Below, in pieces: positions 41,344 through 49,483 of a stretch of DNA of 64,000 nt. The notes beneath the pieces are model-generated. The model was not told the DNA's origin. It saw only the letters and a list, made by a program, of their open reading frames with translations, and searched no databases. This stretch comes from RUG420 sp045642465 (GTDB lineage: Bacteria; Bacillota; Clostridia; Oscillospirales; Acutalibacteraceae), in contig JAZUIY010000015.1 in NCBI GenBank assembly GCA_045642465.1, positions 496,001-560,000 of the forward strand. Direction: 5' to 3'. The translations under genes were made by a program, and so were the position numbers. The first letter of the stretch is position 1. Each line of letters opens with the position of its first letter.

Positions 41344-41790
41344 ATGAAATTTGTAATTCAAAGAGTAACAGAAGCGTCTGTTACGGTAGAGGATTCTGTT
41401 ATTGGATCCATTGGGAAAGGCTTCCTGGTCCTGATTGGAATAGAGGATGCCGACACCAAGGAAATTGCAGATAAGATGATTCATAAGATGGTAGGTCTTA
41501 GAATCTTTGATGATGCAGAAGGGAAGACGAACCTGAGCTTGGATCAGGTAGATGGTTCTCTTTTACTGGTGTCTCAATTTACGCTCTATGCCGACTGCAA
41601 GAAGGGCTTTAGACCGTCCTTTGTGAAAGCCGGGAAACCAGACTTTGCCAACGTCATGTACGAATACATTATTGCGGAATGCAAGAAGTCGGTACCGAAT
41701 GTACAGACCGGTTCATTTGGAGCTGATATGACGGTGTCATTGGTGAATGACGGTCCGTTTACCATTGTTTTGGACAGTAAAGAACTGTAA
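41344..41790 (+). CDS. dtd: D-aminoacyl-tRNA deacylase
   Basis: A 148-residue enzyme that hydrolyses D-aminoacyl- and glycyl-mischarged tRNA in the cytoplasm. Family motifs: M-K-F-V-I-Q-R-V at the start, G-K-G-F-L-V-L-I-G, L-L-V-S-Q-F-T-L-Y-A-D (catalytic S-Q-x-T), and V-S-L-V-N-D-G-P-F-T (the G/N-G-P motif). The start at 41344 follows GGAGG; an in-frame upstream start would include the promoter-like TTATAAT near 41311. Length matches the family. Confidence 0.95.
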   Translation: MKFVIQRVTEASVTVEDSVIGSIGKGFLVLIGIEDADTKEIADKMIHKMVGLRIFDDAEGKTNLSLDQVDGSLLLVSQFTLYADCKKGFRPSFVKAGKPDFANVMYEYIIAECKKSVPNVQTGSFGADMTVSLVNDGPFTIVLDSKEL

Positions 41791-41824
41791 AAAGTAGATA
41801 TTTTTTAATGTTTCCGCATAAAAA

Positions 41825-41875
41825 GCAGTGAAAGATAAAAGAAATGGCTTGTTTTTTTAATCTTTTACTGCTATT
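41825..41875 (+). promoter_or_regulatory. hairpin with T-rich loop and tail before fic
   Basis: GCAGTGAAAGAT (41825-41836) pairs with ATCTTTTACTGC (41860-41871), one G-U, around a 23-base loop that ends in seven T. TATTTTATT follows. It could terminate dtd transcription or attenuate the Fic gene 37 bases downstream. Confidence 0.45.
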
Positions 41876-41907
41876 TTATTGTTAAGATGAAAGAAAGGAG
41901 AATAATT

Positions 41908-43122
41908 GTGGAATATAAAGATTTAAAAAAACTTTTCCATAGCGATAAAGAAAACTATCAGAAGATTTACTATTCCAGGTTCGAATCCGACATGTCCATA
42001 AAGTTGAATTTTGATGTGGCTGGTTGTTCTGCGTTTTTTGTGCAATCGGAAGAAGTGCTTCAATTAATGTTTCACATTCTCCGGTTAGATAAGGAAGTAA
42101 CTAACTTGGCTAGTCGACTGCCGGACAATGCTTTGAACCAATATTTGTCAAATCGCCTAATAACTGAAATTGAACTGACAAATAAAATTGAGGGGGTTCA
42201 TAGTAGCAAGAAAGAAATAAATGAAGCGCTAACTATTTTAGAAGAACAAAGCAAAGACAAAGGTAAAGAAGTTCGCTTTTTTGGAATGGTAGAAAAATAT
42301 AATAAGTTGTGTCGTCACGAGTTGGTAGATATTGCATCGCCCAAAGATATTAGAACAATTTATGATGAACTGGTTTTGCCAGAAATAATTTCTTCACATG
42401 GGGACCAGCCAGAAGGAGAACTCTTCAGAACCGGCTCGGCCTCAGTTTATGATCAGTATGACAAACCGATTCACACCGGAATTAATACGGAAGCAGGAAT
42501 TGTTCAAGCTGTAAATCAGGCTCTTTATTTCTTAAATAATAATGCAATTGATGAATTATACAGAATTTGTCTTTTCCACTATTTGATAGAGTATATTCAC
42601 CCTTTTTACGATGGCAATGGCCGTCTTGGACGTTTTATCCTGAGCTATGGATTGAGTCAAAATTCTATGCCACTTGTGGCATTGTCCATATCTGCAACTA
42701 TTCAAGAAAACAAAAAAGCATATTATCAGGCTTTCAATATTTGTAATGACCCTTTAAACAAGGGCGATTTAACGCCGTTCCTCATTATGATGTTAGAAAT
42801 GATAGAAAAAACCGAGTTGTCATTAATAGATTCTCTTTCAGAAAACTTGGATAATCTTCGCTTTTTTTCAGAATGTGCAAAAGGCATAGGTGGAGAAGAT
42901 GCAAACCAAGAAAAACTTTATCGAATTTTAATTGAAAGCGCCTTATTTAGTGTCTATGGAATTGGAATAAAAAACTTAGAAAAGTACTTTTCTAAATCCA
43001 ATCCGACAATCAAAAAATGGCTTTCCATGCTGGAAAAACAAGGATTGCTGATAACTCGGCAAGTTGGTCATACAAAGTATTATCAAATGAATTTAAACAA
43101 ATTGAGGGAATTTGAAAAATAG
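41908..43122 (+). CDS. Fic-family protein (class II, N-terminal inhibitory helix)
   Basis: A 404-residue Fic protein. Fic enzymes transfer AMP (or another phosphate-containing group) from a nucleotide to a protein hydroxyl. The active loop H231-P-F-Y-D-G-N-G-R-L-G-R is complete, and T91-N-K-I-E95-G is the inhibitory (S/T)-x3-E-(G/N) motif whose Glu blocks ATP binding, so activity should be self-restrained. The C-terminal 80 residues look like a winged helix (S-N-P-T-I-K-K-W-L-S-M-L-E-K-Q-G-L-L). GTG at 41908 is chosen with AAAGGAG seven bases upstream; an ATG at 41887 lies before that site. AT-rich, probably acquired; target unknown. Confidence 0.9.
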   Translation: MEYKDLKKLFHSDKENYQKIYYSRFESDMSIKLNFDVAGCSAFFVQSEEVLQLMFHILRLDKEVTNLASRLPDNALNQYLSNRLITEIELTNKIEGVHSSKKEINEALTILEEQSKDKGKEVRFFGMVEKYNKLCRHELVDIASPKDIRTIYDELVLPEIISSHGDQPEGELFRTGSASVYDQYDKPIHTGINTEAGIVQAVNQALYFLNNNAIDELYRICLFHYLIEYIHPFYDGNGRLGRFILSYGLSQNSMPLVALSISATIQENKKAYYQAFNICNDPLNKGDLTPFLIMMLEMIEKTELSLIDSLSENLDNLRFFSECAKGIGGEDANQEKLYRILIESALFSVYGIGIKNLEKYFSKSNPTIKKWLSMLEKQGLLITRQVGHTKYYQMNLNKLREFEK

Positions 43123-43125
43123 GAA

Positions 43126-43158
43126 AAAGGCACACCCTAGGGTGTGCCTTTCTTTTTG
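43126..43158 (+). terminator. intrinsic terminator after fic
   Basis: AAAGGCACACC and GGTGTGCCTTT around CTAG, then CTTTTTG. The convergent superoxide reductase gene ends 70 bases beyond. Confidence 0.92.
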
Positions 43159-43228
43159 TTCGCCTGTTTTTTAGTTGTTATTTAATTTTTATATATATCA
43201 AACCGACCCCGGAAATGCCGGTTTGTTG

Positions 43229-43609
43229 TTACTGCTCATTCTGCCAAAGACCATGAATATTGCAGTAAGCAAAGACTTTCTCCAGGGTTTCCTCCGGCTG
43301 CAAGGTGAAGTTGGTTTCAGGGGAGTCGGATGGCTGGAGATAATGGGTGTAGATACCTTTGTCTGTGACAAGGGTAACCCATTCAATGTAGTGCTCCTCG
43401 AGCATCGGGTGTGGAGCAGAACCCACAGAAATGGTCACGTTTCTACCTACTTGGTTAACAACAGGTACGTGCTTCTCGTGAGCTCCATCCGAGGTGTTCG
43501 GTACAAGTTTCTCCATGCGTTTCCCACAGCATAGTGTAGGGATGTTGGTATCATCTGTAATGCAGATGGTTTTTCTACAGAGATTGCAATAATAATAGTC
43601 AGCTTTCAT
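43229..43609 (-). CDS. dfx: desulfoferrodoxin / superoxide reductase
   Basis: A 126-residue protein that reduces superoxide to hydrogen peroxide without making oxygen, typical of anaerobes. The N-terminal desulforedoxin-like part has C-N-L-C and L-C-C-G (Cys4 iron site). The catalytic domain has K-H-V-P-V-V, P-H-P-M-x3-H-Y-I-E-W and C-N-I-H-G-L-W, giving the four His and one Cys ligands. The ATG at 43609 is chosen with AAAGGAG upstream; a GTG four codons earlier overlaps that site. It is divergent from the LysR gene at 43736, a likely regulator. Confidence 0.93.
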   Translation of the reverse strand: MKADYYYCNLCRKTICITDDTNIPTLCCGKRMEKLVPNTSDGAHEKHVPVVNQVGRNVTISVGSAPHPMLEEHYIEWVTLVTDKGIYTHYLQPSDSPETNFTLQPEETLEKVFAYCNIHGLWQNEQ

Positions 43610-43735
43610 AGTGTTTATCACTCCTTTTTGAAAATGTTTTATTTTGTGGTTTCAACATACACCCGCTATTTGCATAAAACAATTCGTATGTTATTATGAT
43701 AAACATATAGAATTAGTTATGGATAGGAGACAGGT

Positions 43736-44605
43736 ATGGACTTACGCCATTTTCAAATATTCTGCACCGTATGTGAGTGTGGCAGCTTTACTTCCGCGGC
43801 GGATAAATTGTATATGAGTCAGCCGGCGGTGAGCGTTGCCATGAAGGAACTGGAAGCGTTTTACGACACCCAGTTGTTCATTCGGGCCAACCGGAAAATC
43901 TATTTGACGGATGAAGGAAGACTTCTTTTTGACCAGGCATCCGACATTATGGAAATCTTCCGGAACACCCGTCTTGCTCTGAAAGAAAATCAGATGGTAA
44001 ACAAAGTTTCGTTAGGCGTTAACATTACCACTGCAGAAACCTGGTTAGCTCATTTGGTGGATGATGTCATAGAGTCCAAAATGGACGTGGAACTAAATTA
44101 CAAAATAGGGAACTCCGACATGCTGGAAAATCTGGTGCTGGAAAATCAGTTGGATTTTGCCATTATTGACTTAATTTCTATGCCGAAGCAGCTAAAACTG
44201 ATGAAACTCTATGACGACGAAATGGTTGTGGTATGTAACCCGAAGTACTATGCCGACACTTCAATTTCACTTGCCGCCTTGGCAAAGCATCCGCTGTATT
44301 TGCAGGAAAAGGGGACCGGCTCTAGGCGATGTGTTGACTCCGTATTTTTGGCCAACGGTTACTATCCAATTGTGAAGGCAGAATCTACCTCCAGTTTGAG
44401 CTTGATTCAGTTGGCAAAAAGTGGAAGAGGCTTTGCTATCTTATCCAGTGAAACCGCAGAAACCTTCTCCTTGGATCCGGAGCTGCAAACGGTGGAAGTA
44501 CCCCGCGTAGCCTTCAAAAGACACTATTTTTTAGCGTACAACAAGAACCGCCAACTGACTTCTGTCCAAGCTGAGCTGGTGGATTGTATGTTAAATGCCA
44601 AGTAG
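43736..44605 (+). CDS. LysR-family transcriptional regulator
   Basis: A 289-residue LysR regulator. The N-terminal winged helix has D-L-R-H-F-Q-I-F-C, G-S-F-T-S-A-A-D-K-L-Y-M-S-Q-P-A-V-S, and the remainder is the two-lobed effector domain (from about residue 90). It is transcribed away from superoxide reductase, the arrangement in which LysR proteins usually control the divergent gene; effector unknown. The 127-base intergenic region would hold both promoters and the operator. Confidence 0.92.
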   Translation: MDLRHFQIFCTVCECGSFTSAADKLYMSQPAVSVAMKELEAFYDTQLFIRANRKIYLTDEGRLLFDQASDIMEIFRNTRLALKENQMVNKVSLGVNITTAETWLAHLVDDVIESKMDVELNYKIGNSDMLENLVLENQLDFAIIDLISMPKQLKLMKLYDDEMVVVCNPKYYADTSISLAALAKHPLYLQEKGTGSRRCVDSVFLANGYYPIVKAESTSSLSLIQLAKSGRGFAILSSETAETFSLDPELQTVEVPRVAFKRHYFLAYNKNRQLTSVQAELVDCMLNAK

Positions 44606-44678
44606 ATACGCCATTTTTTAAAGCACTTGTAAGTTATTCACAAAAACCGAACAAATTTATTTGTGGAAAATTTAGGGA

Positions 44679-44708
44679 TTGATTTTTCCCCGGCCTATCC
44701 GTTATTGT
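44679..44708 (+). promoter_or_regulatory. promoter of the riboswitch-controlled rubrerythrin fusion
   Basis: TTGATT (44679-44684), 18 bases, TATTGT (44703-44708), immediately before the riboswitch. Of the 339-base gap after the LysR gene, 44606-44678 shows nothing else recognisable. Confidence 0.45.
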
Positions 44709-44711
44709 AAA

Positions 44712-44820
44712 GGCGAAAAGGGAGTAGCTGACGCGGCGTCCCGGAAAATTAGCCGCGTTTACCAATCGTCAGCCGGCGGGAAACCACCCGGTTGGTAACT
44801 AAGTAGCAAGACTTTTCTGT
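44712..44820 (+). promoter_or_regulatory. yybP-ykoY (Mn2+) riboswitch
   Basis: The two conserved halves of this class are present. GAAAAG-GGAGTAGC (44715-44728) and AGCAAGA-CTTTTC (44805-44817) give P1 (GAAAAG/CTTTTC) plus the GGAGUAG and GCAAGA internal-loop sequences that form the metal site. Between them lie two GC-rich arms (around GCGGC ... GCCGC and CCGGCGGG ... CCACCCGG). The class senses Mn2+ and usually turns genes on when Mn2+ is high. It precedes the flavin reductase/rubredoxin/rubrerythrin gene rather than a transporter. Confidence 0.88.
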
Positions 44821-44826
44821 ACGTAG

Positions 44827-44907
44827 CCTGCAGAGGAATCTTACTAGTTAGTAATATTGCATTCACTAGCCCTCTGCAGTAATTGCTGCGGAGGGTCTTT
44901 TTATTTG
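44827..44907 (+). terminator. riboswitch expression platform: antiterminator/terminator
   Basis: The strand CCCTCTGCAG (44870-44879) can pair with CTGCGGAGGG (44886-44895; one G-U), followed by TCTTTTTATTT, as a terminator. It can instead pair with CTGCAGAGG (44828-44836) as an antiterminator. The two are mutually exclusive, so the riboswitch most likely acts on transcription. Confidence 0.82.
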
Positions 44908-44944
44908 TCCCTCCGCCTGTGGTCCATGACTAAGGAGGAATATT

Positions 44945-46141
44945 ATGGACAAAATCATGTATGGAATGTTTGTTCTTGTAACAAAGAAAGAAGACGGTGA
45001 ACAGAGCGGTTGTGTCATTAACACCATTATGCAAGCAACCAGTGTACCGAACCAGGTACTCTTCACCATGAACAAGCGGGACTACACCCACGACCTTTTG
45101 GTAAAATGCGGAAAATTTACCGCATCCATCTTAACGGAAGATTGTCCGTTTAACGTAATGCGTACCTTCGGATATTTGTCCGGGCGGGACGTGGACAAAT
45201 TCAAACTGTATCATGCGGTGAAACCGGCATCCAACGGGATCTACTACCTGACAGAAGGTACCAACAATTACCTTACTGGCACGGTAACCCAGATTATTGA
45301 CCTGGGAACCCATTCTCTCTTCATTGCATCTGTTGAGGATGATATTGACTTAAACGACAAGCCGTCTATGACTTACGAGTTTTACCACAAATACATTCTC
45401 CCAAAGATGCAAGAGGAAACCAAGGAAGCTGCAAAGGCGTCCGGCGCAGATTTGACGCCCTCCAATAGAACCGTATGGAAGTGTAAGGTATGCGGCTACG
45501 TCTATGAGGAAGAAGAGATACCTGAGGACTTTTCCTGCCCGGTATGCCACCATCCGGCGTCAGACTTCCAGAAGATAGAGGCAGCTGAACTTCAGCCGAC
45601 GGATGACAATCCCTACGCAGGAACAAGGACGGCAGAAAATCTGCAGGCCGCCTTTGCAGGGGAGTCTCAAGCCAGAAACAAATACACCTTTTTTGCCTCC
45701 GTGGCACGAAAAGAGGGGTATGAACAGATGGCTGCACTCTTTCAGGAAACTGCGGACAATGAGAAAGAACATGCTAAGCTTTGGTTTAAGGCCCTGAAAG
45801 GAATTGGCACCACCCCGGAGAACTTAGCTTCCGCTGCTGCCGGAGAGAACTACGAGTGGACGGATATGTACGTGGGGTTCGCGAAAGTGGCGGAGGAAGA
45901 AGGTTTCTTTGAATTAGCAGATCAGTTTAGAGCCGTAGGAGAGGTGGAACGCCATCATGAAGAGCGTTATTTGAAACTATTGGAAAACCTGGAAGATGAA
46001 GAGGTCTTCCAAAAGGGGAATATTTCCATTTGGAAATGCCGCAATTGCGGCCACATTGCTATTGGCGTATCTGCTCCTAAGGAATGCCCTGTATGCAAAC
46101 ACCCGCAGGCATATTTCGAACTAAACTGTAATAATTTCTAA
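44945..46141 (+). CDS. flavin reductase-rubredoxin-rubrerythrin fusion protein
   Basis: A 398-residue multi-domain redox protein. Residues about 1-155 are an FMN-binding flavin-reductase-like domain as in high-molecular-weight rubredoxins; 176-215 is a rubredoxin (W-K-C-K-V-C-G-Y, C-P-V-C); 225-350 is a ferritin-like diiron domain with G-E-S-Q-A-R-N-K-Y, D-N-E-K-E-H-A and G-E-V-E-R-H-H-E-E-R; and 362-398 is a second rubredoxin-like site (W-K-C-R-N-C-G-H, C-P-V-C-K-H). The expected role is NAD(P)H-fed reduction of hydrogen peroxide or oxygen, with electrons passing flavin to rubredoxin to diiron centre. It is controlled by the upstream riboswitch and lies beside superoxide reductase, which makes its peroxide substrate. 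Confidence 0.92.
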   Translation: MDKIMYGMFVLVTKKEDGEQSGCVINTIMQATSVPNQVLFTMNKRDYTHDLLVKCGKFTASILTEDCPFNVMRTFGYLSGRDVDKFKLYHAVKPASNGIYYLTEGTNNYLTGTVTQIIDLGTHSLFIASVEDDIDLNDKPSMTYEFYHKYILPKMQEETKEAAKASGADLTPSNRTVWKCKVCGYVYEEEEIPEDFSCPVCHHPASDFQKIEAAELQPTDDNPYAGTRTAENLQAAFAGESQARNKYTFFASVARKEGYEQMAALFQETADNEKEHAKLWFKALKGIGTTPENLASAAAGENYEWTDMYVGFAKVAEEEGFFELADQFRAVGEVERHHEERYLKLLENLEDEEVFQKGNISIWKCRNCGHIAIGVSAPKECPVCKHPQAYFELNCNNF

Positions 46142-46147
46142 TACGAG

Positions 46148-46180
46148 AAAACCCCCAGCCTATTGGCTGGGGGTTTTCCC
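46148..46180 (+). terminator. intrinsic terminator after rubrerythrin fusion
   Basis: AAAACCCCCAGCC, TATT, GGCTGGGGGTTTT; perfect 13-base stem. Confidence 0.93.
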
Positions 46181-46302
46181 AATGATTGAAGAAATGTGTG
46201 ACCATGTCTCCATGGAACAGCACCTCTGCTGCATTGAAGTAACTGTTCCGTGTAGGATGATTTTAATTATGGCTACTAGTAAAGTAGTGGCCTAAGCACC
46301 AA

Positions 46303-46644
46303 TTAAAGCTCAAAGTACTTTTTTGCAAAGGTGTCTAAATCCTTAGATGCTTTTTGCAAATGTGGACGGAGTTCCAAGATGTTGAGAGAATAATAATTCT
46401 TGGTTCCTTCCGGACGTACATTAACTACCCCGGATTCCTTCAACACTTTTAAGTGATGGGAAACTGCAGGGCGGGAAAGGTGAACGGCATCCTGGATGTC
46501 TCCAACGCGGATACCTTCTTCACCTGCCATGATTAAGGTCATGACAATTGCAGAACGAGTGCTGTCACCAATGGCTTCGAAAAACGGCTGACAAGACTCA
46601 AAGTTGTCTCGTATGATCCGTAGTTCTTCCTTTGGAATGGACAA
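46303..46644 (-). CDS. ArsR-family winged-helix repressor
   Basis: A 113-residue ArsR/SmtB-type regulator. The winged helix shows D-S-T-R-S-A-I-V-M-T-L, V-G-D-I-Q-D-A-V-H-L-S-R-P-A-V-S-H-H-L-K-V-L and G-V-V-N-V-R-P-E-G-T-K-N-Y-Y. There is no C-V-C metal box; the only Cys is near the N terminus, so the signal is uncertain. A TTG start at 46644 is preferred with GAAAGGAGTG upstream; an ATG at 46662 would put that site inside the gene. A palindrome lies just upstream, suggesting self-control. Confidence 0.85.
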   Translation of the reverse strand: MSIPKEELRIIRDNFESCQPFFEAIGDSTRSAIVMTLIMAGEEGIRVGDIQDAVHLSRPAVSHHLKVLKESGVVNVRPEGTKNYYSLNILELRPHLQKASKDLDTFAKKYFEL

Positions 46645-46665
46645 AACGAACACTCCTTTCATATA

Positions 46666-46683
46666 GGTTTAAAACTTTGAACC
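46666..46683. promoter_or_regulatory. candidate ArsR operator
   Basis: GGTTTAAA-AC-TTTGAACC is an 18-base inverted repeat with one mismatch. It lies between the promoter and the ribosome binding site of the ArsR gene, where a bound repressor would block transcription. Confidence 0.55.
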
Positions 46684-46690
46684 GTAAGTA

Positions 46691-46719
46691 ATTATAAAGT
46701 AGACTGGGTTCCCTAACAA
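46691..46719 (-). promoter_or_regulatory. sigma-A promoter of the ArsR gene
   Basis: On the minus strand TTGTTA, 17 bases, TATAAT (plus-strand 46714-46719 and 46691-46696). The -10 is eight bases from the palindrome. Confidence 0.6.
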
Positions 46720-46760
46720 TATTGGTAAAGGTATTCAATACCATTGTTTTTTGCAACTGC

Positions 46761-46793
46761 AAAAGAACCGTCCAGAGATGGACGGTTCTTTTT
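46761..46793 (-). terminator. intrinsic terminator of the LCP gene
   Basis: AAAAGAACCGTCC and GGACGGTTCTTTT form a long stem with T runs on both sides. It lies downstream of the minus-strand LCP gene and could work in both directions. Confidence 0.85.
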
Positions 46794-46859
46794 GTGATTT
46801 TTCGTCTGGTTTTGTTGTATTTTGCCGTATTTGCATTTTCTCCTAACCAGGTGCTTCCT

Positions 46860-47858
46860 TTATTCGTATACCTGTTGGAAGAAATACTGAGCGTTAGACC
46901 TAAAGTCCACCTTAATGACGAATCTGCCGTTTACAGTAGCTTCCTGATATTGGCCCGGACGCGGCAGGGAGAAGGACTCTACTTTGTAACTAGAGTATTC
47001 TCTTGCATAAGTAATTAACCCCAAAATATCCGACTGGGTAATGTTGGTGGTAATGTCCGGAAGAATCATGTCAGCCATGTCCTTCAGTTCCATGAGGCTC
47101 ATATTCTTGGCTTCGTTCATGATGGACTGGATGACATCCCGCTGACGACGGGTACGTTCAAAGTCGTTGTCTATGTGACGGCAGCGAGCGTAACAAAGTG
47201 CCTGCGTACTGTCTAAGGTACAACTACCGACACTTAAGTTTCTGTTGTCATGACCTGATTCTTGTTGGTTAATGTAATTGATTTCTTCCTGACTCAGGTT
47301 GACGGTTACACCGCCTACGGTATCTATGATGTCCTTGAAGGCTTCAAAGTCTACTTTGGCGTATTTGGTAATTGGAATGTTGTAGTTATACTGGATGGTT
47401 TCAATGAGCAGGTTCATGCCGCCGTCGGAATAGGCACCGTTTAAGCGGTCAGAACCGTGACCCGGAATGTAAACGTAACTGTCTCTTAGAAGAGAGGTCA
47501 ATACAATTTTGTGGGTCCGCTTATTAATAGAAAGGATAATCATGGAGTCACTGCGGCCATATTCATTAGAATAATGTCCGTCGACCCCAACCAGTAAAAC
47601 GTTTAATACGTCTTTGTCGTCAAACTTGATATCTGACCTTTTGAGACCGTTTTCCTCCAAGAATTTGTAGAATTCCAGAAGTTCCGGATCCTGTTCGTTT
47701 ACCTCGGTTTGCTCCCCATTTTCAATGGCTAAGCGTTCGTAGTTCATCTTGTCATAAAAATGGCTGAACAGGGAACCGATTACCAAGGTACAGAGCAGGA
47801 AGATGGAAACAATAACCAGCAGAATGCCGGTTCCTTTTTTCATCTTTCGTGTCTTCAT
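46860..47858 (-). CDS. LytR-CpsA-Psr (LCP) family wall-polymer ligase
   Basis: A 332-residue membrane-anchored enzyme. One N-terminal span (residues about 10-33) is followed by the LCP domain with V-L-L-V-G-V-D, R-S-D-S-M-I-I, L-T-S-L-L-R-D-S-Y-V, D-R-L-N-G-A-Y and R-T-R-R-Q-R-D-V-I, which bind the polyprenyl diphosphate substrate through Arg and Asp. LCP proteins move glycopolymers from undecaprenyl carrier to peptidoglycan on the outside. It is divergent from the Wzz/BY-kinase gene, and probably handles one of the polymers encoded here. Confidence 0.93.
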   Translation of the reverse strand: MKTRKMKKGTGILLVIVSIFLLCTLVIGSLFSHFYDKMNYERLAIENGEQTEVNEQDPELLEFYKFLEENGLKRSDIKFDDKDVLNVLLVGVDGHYSNEYGRSDSMIILSINKRTHKIVLTSLLRDSYVYIPGHGSDRLNGAYSDGGMNLLIETIQYNYNIPITKYAKVDFEAFKDIIDTVGGVTVNLSQEEINYINQQESGHDNRNLSVGSCTLDSTQALCYARCRHIDNDFERTRRQRDVIQSIMNEAKNMSLMELKDMADMILPDITTNITQSDILGLITYAREYSSYKVESFSLPRPGQYQEATVNGRFVIKVDFRSNAQYFFQQVYE

Positions 47859-47933
47859 TTGGATTCACTCCTGTTAGTCTAAATTGTATTAGATTATAAA
47901 CAAAAAATGACTAATTGAAAAGGGCAGTTTGTG

Positions 47934-47963
47934 TTGCGGCTTGACGATGCAATCATGTATAAT
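47934..47963 (+). promoter_or_regulatory. promoter of Wzz/BY-kinase gene
   Basis: TTGCGG (47934-47939), 18 bases, TATAAT (47958-47963); AGGAGG follows before the start at 48005. Confidence 0.5.
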
Positions 47964-48004
47964 AATGCTGATATTTTCTCGGGAAAAACTAGGAGGATTT
48001 TTCT

Positions 48005-49474
48005 ATGAGTAATGAAGCTCGTGCCCAAGAAGTGGACGTTATTGATCTTGCAGAACTGTGGGATGCAGTAAAACGTCATGCCATTCTTCTTGTAGCGGTT
48101 ACCGTTATCTTTGCGCTGCTTGGCTTCTGTATTTCCAAGTTTGTTATGACCCCGCAGTACGAAGCATCCGTTAACATGATTGTTAACACCCAAAATAACC
48201 AAAACGGAGACAGCAACTACGTTTCCAACGACAGTATTAATTCTGCCGAAAACCTGGTTGACTCCTACGCCATTATCATCAAGTCCAACCGTGTTATGAA
48301 ACAGGTTATTCAGGATTTGAACTTGGATATGACCGTAGAACAGTTGACCAAGTGTGTTGGGGTACAATCCATTAACAACACCCAGGTTATGAAAGTATCT
48401 GTTGTTACTCCAGACTTAAATCAATCCGGTGCCATTGTCCTGGATATTTCCAGAGTGGCTCCGCAGTATATTGTCAATGCGGTTAAGGCCGGCTCCTGTG
48501 AAGTGGTTTCTGACGTTACCAGAAACAACGACCCGGTAAGCCCGTCTGTGTTGAAAAACACCTTGGCTGCCGCTTTAATTGGCCTCATTCTGGCCCTTGC
48601 CTATGTCTTCTTAAAGGAATACCTGAATAACGGTATTGTAGATGATGCCGATATTACCAAACAGTTAAATCTTCCTGTTCTGGGCGTCATTCCAAATGTG
48701 GGCACCGACGAGGATAAGCAGGCCAAAGTGGTGGACAAGCGCTTACTCCGCAAAGGAAAAGAAGTTCACAGAAACATTGAAGACCTCCACCTAATTTTGG
48801 ACGAAGACGAACCGTTCAATTACATTGAAGCGTTCAACTCCCTTCGTACCAATATCAACTTCCTTTCTCAGTCCGACGACATTAAAACCATTATGTTGAC
48901 CTCTGCTGTTCCACAGGAAAGTAAGTCCAACACGGCCATCAATCTGGCTGTTGCCCTTGCCACAGAAGGCAAAAAAGTAGCTTTGGTAGACTGTGACCTC
49001 CGGAAACCGGCTGTCCACAAATACCTTGGCATTCCAAACGATAGAGAAGGCTTAACCAGTCTTTTGACCGGTTCCATTGAACTGTCTCAGGCACTGGTAA
49101 CCTTTGAAGATATTTCCATTACTGCACTTCCATGTGGGGTCATTCCTCCGAACCCAACGGAAATGCTTGGCTCTGAAAAAATGGGTGCCGTTCTCCGTGC
49201 CCTTCGCAGCCACTTTGATTACGTTATTCTCGACACTCCGCCAGTTTCCGTTGTTACGGACGCATGTGTTGTAGGTAAATATGTAGATGGTGCCATTTTA
49301 GTTGTTCGATCTGACTTTGCACCACGAGAAACCATTCAGTTAGCAAAGAAGAAACTGCAGGATGTTAACATTAACGTCATTGGTGCCACACTGACCCAGT
49401 ACGACACCAAGAGCGCAAAGAAATCCTCCGGTTACTACTATGCTTATGATTATGATTACTACAAGAAGGATTGA
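48005..49474 (+). CDS. fused Wzz chain-length regulator / BY-type tyrosine kinase
   Basis: A 489-residue protein joining both halves that many Gram-positives split as CpsC and CpsD. The Wzz part (1-205) has two spans (about 30-50 and 185-205). The cytoplasmic kinase part (about 255-489) has Walker A' V-A-L-V-D-C-D-L-R-K-P and Walker B Y-V-I-L-D-T-P-P, and ends in a Tyr cluster (S-G-Y-Y-Y-A-Y-D-Y-D-Y-Y). The P-loop reads A301-V-P-Q-E-S306-K307-S308-N, so Ser replaces the glycine before the catalytic Lys. It should set polymer length through cycles of autophosphorylation, reversed by the CpsB phosphatase at 12631. The Na/Pi gene follows after nine bases. Confidence 0.92.
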   Translation: MSNEARAQEVDVIDLAELWDAVKRHAILLVAVTVIFALLGFCISKFVMTPQYEASVNMIVNTQNNQNGDSNYVSNDSINSAENLVDSYAIIIKSNRVMKQVIQDLNLDMTVEQLTKCVGVQSINNTQVMKVSVVTPDLNQSGAIVLDISRVAPQYIVNAVKAGSCEVVSDVTRNNDPVSPSVLKNTLAAALIGLILALAYVFLKEYLNNGIVDDADITKQLNLPVLGVIPNVGTDEDKQAKVVDKRLLRKGKEVHRNIEDLHLILDEDEPFNYIEAFNSLRTNINFLSQSDDIKTIMLTSAVPQESKSNTAINLAVALATEGKKVALVDCDLRKPAVHKYLGIPNDREGLTSLLTGSIELSQALVTFEDISITALPCGVIPPNPTEMLGSEKMGAVLRALRSHFDYVILDTPPVSVVTDACVVGKYVDGAILVVRSDFAPRETIQLAKKKLQDVNINVIGATLTQYDTKSAKKSSGYYYAYDYDYYKKD

Positions 49475-49483
49475 TTTTAACGT

